Below, piece after piece: positions 8,698-17,442 of a stretch of DNA of 64,000 nucleotides. The stretch lies in the NCBI RefSeq assembly GCF_014695915.1, contig NZ_JACJPF010000046.1:1-64000 (forward strand), read 5' to 3'. The notes below the pieces were generated by a model. The model did no database searches. It was not told the DNA's origin and was given only the letters and a program-made list of their open reading frames with translations. This DNA comes from Trichocoleus sp. FACHB-40. Its GTDB lineage: Bacteria; Cyanobacteriota; Cyanobacteriia; Cyanobacteriales; FACHB-T130. The translations under genes and the position numbers were made by a program. The stretch's first letter is position 1; each line of letters starts with the position of its first letter.

Positions 8698-9711
8698 TTA
8701 AACATCATTCCCTGGATGCCACCCTAATACTGCTGCGACTCCTAAAGCCGCTGCTGCCAAAGCGCCCCACTTGAGCGGCGGATTTTTATCCAGCCAGTCT
8801 GTGAAGGTTGGTATCTCTAGGTTGCCAAAATCTCCCTCCACTTTGTCGTGAGCTGGGATAGGTTCGTAGAGATTATCAGGCGCGTCTTCAGACTTTGGCT
8901 CGTTGGTTTTCTGAAACTGGAAGCCGACGAGCAGCAAAATTTGATCCACTAATCCGGGCGAGAGACGCTGAAGCACATCTAATATCTTGCCGACATCGCC
9001 CACGATGAAGTCACGAGTTGGGTTTTCGGCAGTGTAGAGGATGGCATCGGCGACAATACTAGCATCGTAGTAGGGCGGTATGCCCGTTGGCTTCACGCCT
9101 AACTTGGTACGACCGTTGTTGTAGAAAGGCGTGTTGATGACTGATGGCTTGATACTTGTGACGCTGATAGGGTATTTTTCATGTTCCAGCTCAACGCGCA
9201 ACGCTTCCAGAAAGCCCTCAACACCGTGCTTTGCAGAGGAGTAGGAACTCTGGTATGGTAAAGCTCGCCTGCCCTCCACTGAGGAAATGTGGATCAGCGC
9301 TCCTCTTCCCTCGCGTTTCAGGTGAGGTAGTGCAGCCATTGCGCCGTATACTTGCCCCATCAGGCTAACATCGATGACACGCTTAAACTCTTCCGGTGTT
9401 GTGTTGTCGAAGGTGGCAAAGACGGCGGTGGCGGGACAATGCACCCAAGTATCGAGTCGCCCATAATGTGAGACGGTATAGTCTGCGATCGCTTTTACCT
9501 GCTCAAAATCGCTGACATCGGCAATTACAAATGTTGCGTCACCACCAAAGCTCTTAATCTCTTCCACCAAAGACTTTAGCCCAGACTCACTGCGAGCCGA
9601 GACTACCAGTTTTGCGCCCCGTTTAGCAAATTGCAAAGCTGTTTCCCGCCCGATACCGCTGCTCGCCCCAACTACGGCGACAACTTGCTCACTTATTCGC
9701 TTCAATTGCAT
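8698..9711 (-). CDS. Short-chain dehydrogenase/reductase with C-terminal membrane helix
   Basis: This 337-residue SDR has the Rossmann nucleotide site VVGASSGIG (near residues 13-21), a catalytic serine in HISSVEGRRALPYQ, and the YxxxK pair in YQSSYSSAKHG. The substrate-binding part ends around residue 235. The C-terminal 80 residues are an acidic linker and a single hydrophobic helix (LKWGALAAAALGVAAVLGW), predicting membrane attachment. Fused or tailed SDRs of this form are common in cyanobacteria with unknown substrate. The ATG is supported by an AAGGAGT site upstream. The next gene upstream on this strand starts beyond a 168-base gap. Confidence 0.82.
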   Translation of the reverse strand: MQLKRISEQVVAVVGASSGIGRETALQFAKRGAKLVVSARSESGLKSLVEEIKSFGGDATFVIADVSDFEQVKAIADYTVSHYGRLDTWVHCPATAVFATFDNTTPEEFKRVIDVSLMGQVYGAMAALPHLKREGRGALIHISSVEGRRALPYQSSYSSAKHGVEGFLEALRVELEHEKYPISVTSIKPSVINTPFYNNGRTKLGVKPTGIPPYYDASIVADAILYTAENPTRDFIVGDVGKILDVLQRLSPGLVDQILLLVGFQFQKTNEPKSEDAPDNLYEPIPAHDKVEGDFGNLEIPTFTDWLDKNPPLKWGALAAAALGVAAVLGWHPGNDV

Positions 9712-9879
9712 TGCTGCTACTCCTTAAGTTTGCTCATGAAAAACCTTTCACCTCTACAGGTGAATTACATTTTTCTGAAATGTGTACTTTTATTAAGTAA
9801 ATTAATTCAGCACAAACCCAGCTACATCAGTCTTAAGGTTGACAGGTAGGAATCTATACCAATAGCACTAGGCAATTAC

Positions 9880-10503
9880 TCACTTTTGTAAATACACTGT
9901 AAAATCGTGGGGCGAGAAACGATCTTGCGGGGTAATGTAGTCGTTGCGAATCGTCAGGTTGCAGCGAATATCCATTTGCTTGACAAACCGGAAGACTTCA
10001 CCCGGATCTTCGTAATAACGTTTTTCCATATGGAACTCGGCATATTTAGACCACATATTAAAGGCAATTCCCTTGCTGGCTCTTGAAAAGCACCAGCGAA
10101 TTGTATCTTGCCAAAATTTTCGGCAATCGTCGCCTCTGTCGGCTGTAAACAAACCGCTCAAAAAAATGTAATCAAAAGTTTCGTTTTCGATGTCTTGCTG
10201 CTGGCAAAATCTCGCTTCAGGATAGTTTTGCCGACCAAATTCCAGATATTCATCAACTAGGTCTATTCCCGTGTAGTCCACATTGATGTTCTGCTGCTTT
10301 AGATAATTGAGCATCTGACCATAGCCGCAGCCAAAGTCAAGAATTTTTGTATTTGATATATCCGCAATTCCCAGCAATATTTTCAGCCTTAACATCTGCT
10401 GGAATTCGTCATCCCAACGAACCCCATGCGCTGAGGCTCCGTGTTGAATGAAAAGGCTACGATAAACTTCCGCAATTTCTTGATTTCTGTCCTTATTGCC
10501 CAT
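9880..10503 (-). CDS. Class I SAM-dependent methyltransferase
   Basis: The 207-residue protein has the SAM-binding motif I ILDFGCGYGQMLNYL (about 54-68), an acidic end of strand 2 (YTGIDLVDEY), and motif IV-like FDYIFLSGLF. This is the methyltransferase-11/23 fold. The substrate is not indicated. An aromatic-rich C-terminal segment (IAFNMWSKYAEFHMEKRYYEDPGEVFRFV) is distinctive. The start ATG at 10503 is preceded by an AAAAGGTG-like purine stretch. The gene is divergent from another methyltransferase-like gene at 10899 across an AT-rich gap, and the two share no obvious sequence similarity. Confidence 0.78.
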   Translation of the reverse strand: MGNKDRNQEIAEVYRSLFIQHGASAHGVRWDDEFQQMLRLKILLGIADISNTKILDFGCGYGQMLNYLKQQNINVDYTGIDLVDEYLEFGRQNYPEARFCQQQDIENETFDYIFLSGLFTADRGDDCRKFWQDTIRWCFSRASKGIAFNMWSKYAEFHMEKRYYEDPGEVFRFVKQMDIRCNLTIRNDYITPQDRFSPHDFTVYLQK

Positions 10504-10898
10504 GAAAACACCTTTTTAGTTAGGGTAATTATGCTGGTATTATTGCATTTCTGGGCGTAATTTAGGCAGTAGGTATAGAAGATTTTCATCAGAATACCCA
10601 CTGAAACCTAAACAAAAAGTATTTAATTTATATTAAAAAAATAAATTTTGCTGATTTGCTAAAATACTAAACTGCTGGAATATTATCCAAGAATCGGCAA
10701 ATTTTATTAGAATAATTTTTTATTTAAAATACACTTTAAAGTTTATATTAGCTCAATTTTAATTTATAGCCTAATAACGAATTTACATTAAAAGTATAAG
10801 TAATGGTAATACCTTTGGGTATAATCCGAACGATAGATGGCAGTAGAACTCTTAACATCTTAGATTTTGTAATAGTTGTTTACTTAATAAATACTTAA
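10504..10898. other. AT-rich divergent intergenic region
   Basis: 395 bases separate two divergent methyltransferase genes. The middle (about 10620-10770) is very AT-rich with runs of A and T. It presumably carries both promoters. I see no tRNA, conserved hairpin or short gene. Confidence 0.5.
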
Positions 10899-11615
10899 AT
10901 GCTCCTCTCATCCAAGCCGTTGAAAGATATCTTCTTCTGCCCAGAAGAATCTAACTTTTATGCACACTCGATAGAAACATTAGTTTTAAATAATTGTCTT
11001 GGGTCAGAGTCAATTGTTGAATTTGGTTCAGGAGACGGAAGCCCAGTTATTCAAGCATTGCTGAGAACAAACTTTGAGGGAGTCATACACGGATTTGAAC
11101 TAAATAGGTTGGCTAGTGAAGCGGCGCAAGCAAAAATTGATAAATATAAAGTTAGCCAACACTACAAAATACACAATAAATGCTTGTTTGATGCTTCCCA
11201 ACCAAAAGCGGAATTTTTAATATCCAATCCGCCCTACTTACCTGCATTAGATAACAACATTTATCAACCTCTGTTACATGGAGGGATTGATGGAATAACT
11301 GTAACTAAAAAGCTTTTAGAGCTTGGTTACACAAATGTATTAGTCATGGCTTCTAGTTATTCAAATCCAATAGGTTTGATTAATTATGCCAGATCAATAG
11401 ATTACTCAGTTTCTAATTTCATTGTTTCTCCCCTAAAGTTTGGCTATTACAGTTCTGAACCAAAGGTAAAAAATTGGATTGCTGAGATGCAAAAAAGTAA
11501 TCTAGCTTTTTACTCGTCAAATATCTATCTTTTGGCTGGAGTTCTATTTACAAAGCAGCAGAAGAATGCGGTAGATTTATCTACTGAGTTACTTCAGTTA
11601 TTAACAGCCTTGTGA
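10899..11615 (+). CDS. Putative SAM-dependent methyltransferase with NPPYLP motif
   Basis: The 238-residue protein has a glycine-rich SAM site (SIVEFGSGDGSPVIQALL, about 40-57) and an NPPYLP motif (near 110-115). NPPY is the substrate-amine-binding motif of N-methyltransferases such as PrmC/HemK and N6-adenine enzymes. The protein is close in length to PrmC but lacks a PrmC N-terminal helical domain. Its C-terminal half is unlike known release-factor methyltransferases, so the substrate is open. The codon use is AT-rich compared with the housekeeping genes further right. A hairpin lies 47 bases after the stop. Confidence 0.68.
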   Translation: MLLSSKPLKDIFFCPEESNFYAHSIETLVLNNCLGSESIVEFGSGDGSPVIQALLRTNFEGVIHGFELNRLASEAAQAKIDKYKVSQHYKIHNKCLFDASQPKAEFLISNPPYLPALDNNIYQPLLHGGIDGITVTKKLLELGYTNVLVMASSYSNPIGLINYARSIDYSVSNFIVSPLKFGYYSSEPKVKNWIAEMQKSNLAFYSSNIYLLAGVLFTKQQKNAVDLSTELLQLLTAL

Positions 11616-12164
11616 ACTAGCAATTCTTGTAGAGAGAGGTTCTGGCGAGTCTGCGGTTGCTCCGAGACGTTTATATAACGTCTCGGCAGCAGAAAATTTT
11701 ACAGTTAATAAAGGAACTGCTATATTTTGTAACCAGTAAGTTTATGTTGCAATATGTTGCAATCGGGTTCACTTAGAGTTAAAAATATAAAATTTACGAT
11801 TTGTTGGGTTGAGGAATATCACTAAGCTAGAACTAAAAACTATGAATTATTTATAACTGATTGGGTTAAGCGGGTTATTAAGTAAGTCTGCGCTAACAAT
11901 AAAACTATATTAAAGTAAGTAAATACAGAGAATACATCTATTTAATTAGAGTTCAGCACATTAAAAAAGATGAATTAGGAAGGCAAATGTTTGACATGAG
12001 TTATAATTTGCCTACGCCGTAATTTATGAAGTAGAAACTAGAGGATAAAGAGAAAACTACCGTACACAAGGTGTTAAATTTTACTTTAATCACCTTATTT
12101 AATGTTTCGTTAAATAGCGATAGTTTTTCCCGCCTACCTACTTATCACATTATTAAACACAAAA
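11616..12164. other. AT-rich intergenic region with one hairpin
   Basis: About 550 bases without a convincing gene. A strong hairpin (CCGAGACGTT 11662-11671, TATAT loop, AACGTCTCGG 11677-11686) may end the preceding transcript. A direct repeat of ATGTTGCAAT-like sequence occurs near 11745-11763. A 33-codon open stretch without an initiating codon ends at 12022 (YIYLIRVQHIKKDELGRQMF then DMSYNLPTP) and could be a gene remnant, but I do not recognise it. Confidence 0.45.
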
Positions 12165-12187
12165 CCCAGTTTCGTTGAGAAACTGGG
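12165..12187 (-). terminator. Rho-independent terminator of the peroxidase-like gene
   Basis: Read on the minus strand the stem is CCCAGTTTC / GAAACTGGG with a five-base loop, followed by TTTTGTGTTT. It lies about 50 bases downstream of the stop of the large cytochrome gene. The AAACCCAGTTTC type of stem recurs in cyanobacterial genomes as a terminator-like repeat. Confidence 0.8.
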
Positions 12188-12237
12188 CATCTACTGCCTT
12201 AACCCCTGCACCTTTAACAGGAATCCTCACAGATAGT

Positions 12238-14409
12238 TTAATTACTCATGCAAACATACCCTCCAGCTACAAATTGCAGAGTAGAGTCCGGAGGACAGTT
12301 CTGCTGAGTTATACTCCCCTCAAGCGGATTAGAAGTTGGTTGAACGGGAGTCGGACTTTGGGCAGCAGCGGGAGCAGAATTTTCCAGAAAACTTGCTAGA
12401 GGACTACCACCATTACGCCCAACAGCTGGGAGTTCCAACAAAGCAGTCGTTGCTTTCCCAGAACCGTCATTAGTAACAGAGTTTTGATCCCCCGGATGAC
12501 CGTTAGGAATAAACAACTGTGGATGGTCAAAAGGTGCGCTCTGATTGCGAACTCTCGCATCAGTTAGACCGTTCATGAAAGCCACTAGCGCATCTTTTTC
12601 CGATTCGCTCAGCCCCAAGTTTTCGATGTCTGGGTCTAAGTTTTGGATATTAGTTTCGTGGAAATCTCCACCCCGATTGTAAAAATCCACTACCTGCCGC
12701 AGAGTCAGTTGCCCACCATTATGGAGGTAAGGAGCAGTAAGTGCCACATTCCGCAGTCCTGGTGTTTTAAAAGCTCCATCGACAGCCACTCTTTCAGTCG
12801 CACTAATAGGCGGACTCAGATTGGGATCGTTGAACTTTCCATTCTGCGCCAGTCGCGATTCTGAAAGCGGATTGCCAAACGGATCTTTACCGCCCACGCC
12901 TAAATCTTCCTGGGTAGGTCTAACACCAATGTTGTAAAAGCCGTTGTCATAAACAGCAACACCGTTATCGCCCATCACCATACGTTCGAGTCGTTCGTTT
13001 CGCACGTTTCTTACAGAAGCGTTGGTGAATTCGGCTCCACCGTGACAATTAACGCACTTAGCTTTACCCTCAAACAGCTGTTTCCCTAGTTTCTGCTGGG
13101 AAGTTAAAGCATTGCTATTTCCTTCCATGTATTGGTCGAAAGGCGTATTATCGGAAACTAGAGTTGACTCATACAGCTGAATGGAAAGTCCCATAAACAG
13201 CGAGAAGTTGTAATCCATCAACGTGAACTCGTCGGTAGCTAAAGCTCCCTGCGGTTGTTTGAACATCCGGCTACCGTCAGTACCAACTTTGATAATCTGC
13301 TGAGAGTCCCACCACTCTGGCTTAAAGGCTTCTTTAACCATAGTTTTGTAGGTCTTCTGCTTCAAACCTGGTTTCGGCCAGTTGCTATATTTACCGAGAA
13401 CGCTGTCTTCAGGATGCACAAGTTGCTTTGCCAGGGGAGGTAAGAACTTTAGCTTTTTACCAGTTTCTCTAGGAAGCTTCTTGGTCTTGACTCTATTAAA
13501 CTTCTGACCGACATCGGGGAAAACACGACCAGTACCAGATTCCTCAACATCGCTGAGTGGCGGGCCTACCGCCTGCGATGCTAGAGAGGAATTCTTAAGG
13601 CTGACTTTCACTTGCTGTAGCGAAGACTGTTTTGTGGCTACTTTATAAAGAAAGGCATTTTTGTCTCTCGACCCGAAGGGATTGACGCCGTTAAAGTCAT
13701 TCTGCGCCCTTCCATCCCAGAAGTTGCGGAAGTTGAACACCGCATTAATTGTACTGGGTGTGTTGCGACCTGTTACCTGACGGACATTGATGCCGTTGAC
13801 ATTGAAAACTGGATCTGGCTGCACGGTTACATTGTCTACCGCACTACCGGGAATGATGTCGTTGAATTTGGTAAGATCGACACCCTGAGAACCAGTAATA
13901 TCGTTATTGTCGGCTAGAATGGTCGAGGAACGATCATTTGGGTTTTGCAGCTTGTGGAATGGGTAATCTTCCGGCTTCAGCGTGTAATTAGGCCCTGTTC
14001 CGGAAGTGAAATTTGTCGAGGGCCCTGGGTGAAGCTGATTTTTTGCTCTGTTGTCAGCTCCCGCATGGAAGTGGCAGCTAGCACAGGACTGGAGTCCATC
14101 GCTTCCTACCTGCATATCCCAAAAAAGAGTTTTTCCGAGTGCGATCGCAGCTGTTTTATCCTTAACAAATTGTCCCAGATTGTCCGGCTCTGGGATCGGT
14201 ACACTTTTGAGCGAAGCTAGGGACTGTTCAGGTGGCGATACCTGCGCCGCTACGTTATGTCCAGCTAGGACGATAACGGCAGCGATCGCTACCATTACCA
14301 TGCTTTTTTTAATTCTCTTTGACAACCTCGATCCGAGTCGGTTAAGTCCGGCTATAAACGCGATCCCAAAAAACGCTAGGTTTTTTATTCTCCTTTTCAT
14401 TTTCCTCAA
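12238..14409 (-). CDS. Di-haem cytochrome c peroxidase/MauG-family protein, large
   Basis: The 723-residue protein has a signal-anchor (KRIKKSMVMVAIAAVIVLAG, ending VAA near 54) and two c-type haem sites: CASCH at 109-113 and CVNCH near 450-454. Sequences around them match the bacterial CCP/MauG family (GKTLFWDMQVG...SCASCH; LGKQLFEGKAKCVNCHGG; FKTPGLRNVALTAPYLHNGG; GGQLTLRQVVDFYNRGGDF). Classic CCPs have about 330-350 residues. The excess here is an insert of about 200 residues between the haem domains and a Pro/Gln/Ser-rich tail ending in two cysteines (QQNCPPDSTL...GGYVCMSN). It is predicted to act in the periplasm or thylakoid lumen on peroxide or an organic substrate, which is not known. 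Met4, Met36 or Met38 are alternative starts. An exported multicopper oxidase lies 3 kb away on the other side of the NACHT gene. Confidence 0.82.
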   Translation of the reverse strand: MRKMKRRIKNLAFFGIAFIAGLNRLGSRLSKRIKKSMVMVAIAAVIVLAGHNVAAQVSPPEQSLASLKSVPIPEPDNLGQFVKDKTAAIALGKTLFWDMQVGSDGLQSCASCHFHAGADNRAKNQLHPGPSTNFTSGTGPNYTLKPEDYPFHKLQNPNDRSSTILADNNDITGSQGVDLTKFNDIIPGSAVDNVTVQPDPVFNVNGINVRQVTGRNTPSTINAVFNFRNFWDGRAQNDFNGVNPFGSRDKNAFLYKVATKQSSLQQVKVSLKNSSLASQAVGPPLSDVEESGTGRVFPDVGQKFNRVKTKKLPRETGKKLKFLPPLAKQLVHPEDSVLGKYSNWPKPGLKQKTYKTMVKEAFKPEWWDSQQIIKVGTDGSRMFKQPQGALATDEFTLMDYNFSLFMGLSIQLYESTLVSDNTPFDQYMEGNSNALTSQQKLGKQLFEGKAKCVNCHGGAEFTNASVRNVRNERLERMVMGDNGVAVYDNGFYNIGVRPTQEDLGVGGKDPFGNPLSESRLAQNGKFNDPNLSPPISATERVAVDGAFKTPGLRNVALTAPYLHNGGQLTLRQVVDFYNRGGDFHETNIQNLDPDIENLGLSESEKDALVAFMNGLTDARVRNQSAPFDHPQLFIPNGHPGDQNSVTNDGSGKATTALLELPAVGRNGGSPLASFLENSAPAAAQSPTPVQPTSNPLEGSITQQNCPPDSTLQFVAGGYVCMSN

Positions 14410-14749
14410 CTGTCATAATTCAGATAATAACCCCAGCGCAGTAATGCTTCTCTCTGTTTTCAAGATGGGATTTTCTTTACCTATATAATATATATACCTT
14501 TTTGCCAAATTCTCAGTATATTGTCATTAAATACAACCCAATGACATTTTTTTATCGCGCTACTTGAGCCTTATTAAGACTTACGGCTAAAAATCCCATG
14601 TATCTGTATAAATTTAATCTTTAATCTTAAAAAAATATTATAATTTTTAAATTCGTTTTTATATATGCTATTTTGAGCAAGCTCTATTACCCATAAAAGA
14701 ATTGTTTACTTACCCAAGGAATGCCCTATTATCATGTTTATACTAATCT
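14410..14749. other. AT-rich intergenic region
   Basis: 340 bases between two minus-strand genes, with a TATATAATATATATA run near 14482-14498 that could supply the promoter of the peroxidase-like gene. No terminator hairpin of the NACHT gene and no short gene is evident. Confidence 0.45.
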
Positions 14750-17137
14750 TCAATGAAGTCGCTGCTCCAAAAAAGAAGTTTTATATTGCTCAATTTCTAC
14801 AATCGGCAGCAACATTGTCTCTTCAATTTCCTGCCGCACTCTCTGAGTTACATAACAATCACGGTTTAGGCAATGCACTAGCAACTGATTAGCCTCATAG
14901 TATTTCTTCAGCATTTCTTTTTGCTGATTACTAAACTGCCAATGATGTCCTATGTCGCCATAATCAACTATCACAGCTCTTAATTTTTCAATCCAAGCCC
15001 CACCGTTAGCTTTCCACCAAGCTCTAAATTTTTCTCTATCTTTATCAAAGTGAGGTAATTGCTTGTTTAGTTGCTCTAGCGATTCACTTAATGATGTTAG
15101 CGAAACTACTTTATCAGAATCTTTGCTTCCTTCACGTCCAAAATCAATAGCACTAGCATGATTAATTGCACGCTTAAACACATCAGCATGGACGCGGGCA
15201 GGATCAAGAGCTAGGTCAAGCGTAAAGTTAAGAGCAAGAACGCGGTCAAGAGCTAGGTCAAGGGTAAGGTCAGGACTAAGGGCGCGCGTAAGGGTCTTGT
15301 CGAAGCCACGAGCAAGGTCAAGGCTACCACAAATAACGCCATGAGCGCGAGCAAGGTCAAGGTCAAGATAAAATGCTCGAACAATTACTGGTTTGAAGTT
15401 TGAAGAGACTGCACAAGACTTTTTGTTTACCCAAGCTAGGAATTTTTGCAAGTCCTGATCTTGAGCGATGAGTGCATCAATATTTTGTTTCATGAACAGC
15501 AATAGCTTGTCTGCACTTGACAACATCCCGACTGTTAGCAAAAAAACTTCCCGCCAACTTTTATAAGTGATTTTTTCCCCTAAAAACTTCCAAGTATTTT
15601 CTAAATTTAGTTTTTCCAAATTATCAGCGATCGCTCTAGCAGTAAAATATTCGTGAAATGTTAGGTGAGAAAAAGAGTAAATTCCTTTAGCACGTTCTAC
15701 CAGTAGCCCGTGTTGCACTTCCATAGATTTCAAAACTGCTTCGCTGTCGAGTTGTAATGCTTCAGGATCAGTATTGGCTCCGGGTAAATTCCGAATGTAA
15801 TCCGTTATGTGTTGCTTTATCTCTTTTGGTTTAAAAAAGTATTCTCCACGCTTAAAAGTAATTAGGGCGATTTTACATAGTAAATCTTCCTTGGACTGTA
15901 ATGATAAATTTTTGTATACTTTATCTCGTTCAATATTTCGCTTAGCATCCCAGTGTTTCAGCAGAACATCTACTCCTTCTTTGTACAGCTCTAAGTAATT
16001 TGAGGGGAATTTGTCTAATTCTTCAAAAACCAAGCATAACATTGTTAAAAGCAAGGGATTTGTAGCTAGTTCTTTAATTGCCTGGTTTGCTTTGATATTT
16101 TCGATAAATAATTCAGCTTTTGATAGAGATGTATGCTGAAACCAATGTTTGGCGAATGTAAAAATTTGTTTGTCGTCAAAATCAGCAATTTCTACTTCTG
16201 TAAACTGTTCAAATGTATATTCTTTCGCCGCCACCCTACAGGTGACAACAAAACTATTTGCATAGAAATGTCCGGACAAATAAAAAATTTCTTTAAAAAT
16301 TCTATTACTGTCCTTTTCTCTAACTTCATCCAGTCCATCGAGTAAAATAAAAAATCTACCTTGAATTAATAATTTTTCAATTAGTTCCTCGTCATTAATT
16401 AAAAAACCGGAAACTTGTTGAGTTATGCTTTCCAATAAACTAGGTTTATTTTTCGCTTCGGCAAAGTTTTTTAGGTTGATAAAGATTGGGATTTTATCAG
16501 CTTGAATTATCCCTAAGTTGCACTGAATTGCTAGGTGCTTCAAAAATGTGGTTTTTCCGGCTCCGGGTTTGCCCAGAAGCAGCAGTTTTGAATATTTTTC
16601 GACAGCTTTTATACCTGAAACTCGTTCTTCGCAAACTTTGCCAAAGCCTGGACGATCAAAGTCTTCTGGGACACAAATCTTTATTAGATTAGCAATTTCT
16701 AGCCGTCTGCGCCCAGAGATTTTTTCTAAGACGTTGACGCTAGTGTAAATGTTATTCAAATTAATCGGTTGGGACATATCTAACACTCGCATCGTCCCGC
16801 ATTTTTGTTGAATGTTGGCGCTTCCCTTTTGGCGCAAATCCTGCACTATAAGGTCAATAGGAGAAGCATTTTGCTCAAGCTTATCTGTCTGAGGTTCAAG
16901 CGCGACGCTTGGCTTAGCCACTATGTCTTCCCACTCTAGCCCTAGCTTTTCGCAAATCTGCACAAAATACTGCCGATCAACTCGCTCACCTTTAAAAAAT
17001 TTGCTAACTGTCTGACGAGTTATTAGTAACTCTTTTGCTAAAGCATTCTGCGATAAGGAATCGCGAATTAAAGCTTTTTTTGCTTTTTCAAGACCTTGGG
17101 TCGATGCCTGAAGCGATCGCCCTACTCTTCCCGTCAT
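14750..17137 (-). CDS. NACHT-domain NTPase with N-terminal HTH and C-terminal NCH2-type helical region
   Basis: This 795-residue STAND-type NTPase has, in order: a Cro/XRE-like helix-turn-helix (about 28-62; SQNALAKELLITRQTVSKFF), a linker, and a NACHT core (about 180-400) with Walker A GKPGAGKTT 189-197, Walker B FILLDGLDE 263-271 and sensor TCR 299-301. A winged-helix-like part follows (YSFSHLTFHEYFTARAIADN 487-506). Then come a Leu/Asp/Ala/Arg repeat tract (588-650) and a C-terminal module LLVHCLNRDCYVTQRVRQEI ending in LLLPI. That tail fits the NACHT C-terminal helical domain 2 of cyanobacterial proteins. Bacterial NACHT proteins include proven anti-phage NLR-like proteins, but no nuclease, protease or pore effector is visible here, so defence is inference. 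An alternative is a transcription regulator gated by the NTPase. Two operator-like sites lie just upstream. All catalytic motifs are intact. Confidence 0.85.
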   Translation of the reverse strand: MTGRVGRSLQASTQGLEKAKKALIRDSLSQNALAKELLITRQTVSKFFKGERVDRQYFVQICEKLGLEWEDIVAKPSVALEPQTDKLEQNASPIDLIVQDLRQKGSANIQQKCGTMRVLDMSQPINLNNIYTSVNVLEKISGRRRLEIANLIKICVPEDFDRPGFGKVCEERVSGIKAVEKYSKLLLLGKPGAGKTTFLKHLAIQCNLGIIQADKIPIFINLKNFAEAKNKPSLLESITQQVSGFLINDEELIEKLLIQGRFFILLDGLDEVREKDSNRIFKEIFYLSGHFYANSFVVTCRVAAKEYTFEQFTEVEIADFDDKQIFTFAKHWFQHTSLSKAELFIENIKANQAIKELATNPLLLTMLCLVFEELDKFPSNYLELYKEGVDVLLKHWDAKRNIERDKVYKNLSLQSKEDLLCKIALITFKRGEYFFKPKEIKQHITDYIRNLPGANTDPEALQLDSEAVLKSMEVQHGLLVERAKGIYSFSHLTFHEYFTARAIADNLEKLNLENTWKFLGEKITYKSWREVFLLTVGMLSSADKLLLFMKQNIDALIAQDQDLQKFLAWVNKKSCAVSSNFKPVIVRAFYLDLDLARAHGVICGSLDLARGFDKTLTRALSPDLTLDLALDRVLALNFTLDLALDPARVHADVFKRAINHASAIDFGREGSKDSDKVVSLTSLSESLEQLNKQLPHFDKDREKFRAWWKANGGAWIEKLRAVIVDYGDIGHHWQFSNQQKEMLKKYYEANQLLVHCLNRDCYVTQRVRQEIEETMLLPIVEIEQYKTSFLEQRLH
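15187..15376 (-). repeat. Degenerate Leu-Asp-Leu-Ala coding repeats in the NACHT gene
   Basis: Codons 588-650 consist of short imperfect repeats such as LDLDLARA, SLDLARG, DLTLDLALD and FTLDLALDPAR. On the plus strand this shows as recurring GGTCAAG and GAGCTAGGTCAAG words. The periodicity suggests recent slippage or recombination within a solenoid or amphipathic-helix segment. Confidence 0.7.
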
Positions 17138-17164
17138 CCCATAAACCCGTATTTATACGCCACT

Positions 17165-17205
17165 TACATGAGTTTATATAACTTTTACATAAGTTTACAC
17201 AACTT
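17165..17205 (-). promoter_or_regulatory. Tandem operator-like sites upstream of the NACHT gene
   Basis: Two 20-base direct repeats of consensus TACATRAGTTTAYAYAACTT occur at 17165-17184 and 17186-17205, centre to centre 21 bases (two helical turns). Each contains a dyad, RAGTT-N5-AACTT. They lie 28-68 bases upstream of the NACHT start codon. On the minus strand a TATAAAT sequence lies between them and the ATG and could be the -10 element. Binding by the gene's own HTH domain is an inference. Confidence 0.55.
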
Positions 17206-17442
17206 ATACAGCCTCTCGTACCTCTACTTATACCTGTTCTTTAACATCCCACTGCAAAGCTGGAATAAGACTGTGAAATTACTTAGTAAGTTCCACGAAT
17301 AAGAGATTTGCGTTTCCGTGAGATTACTAGGTTTGCCAAGCAAATGCTGGCATAACTTAGCTGATATAGGTAGTTTTACTCACCTTCATAGTCAGTATAT
17401 TTACCACGTTTGCTTCAGTCAGGAGAACACTACCAAAAGAAC

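Noticed and set aside
8495-8701. 68-codon plus-strand frame between the small acidic protein and the SDR gene
   Set aside because: Cysteine- and phenylalanine-rich product without family resemblance or ribosome site; it occupies the promoter side of the minus-strand gene.
9631-9849. 72-codon plus-strand frame over the SDR start
   Set aside because: It overlaps the SDR N terminus and its ribosome site, and the product looks random.
10389-10601. 70-codon minus-strand frame overlapping the methyltransferase start
   Set aside because: It is in another frame over the conserved N terminus of the methyltransferase; it has no motif.
14051-14488. 145-codon plus-strand frame antisense to the peroxidase-like gene
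   Set aside because: It is entirely antisense to the conserved first haem domain; the ATG region has no ribosome site.
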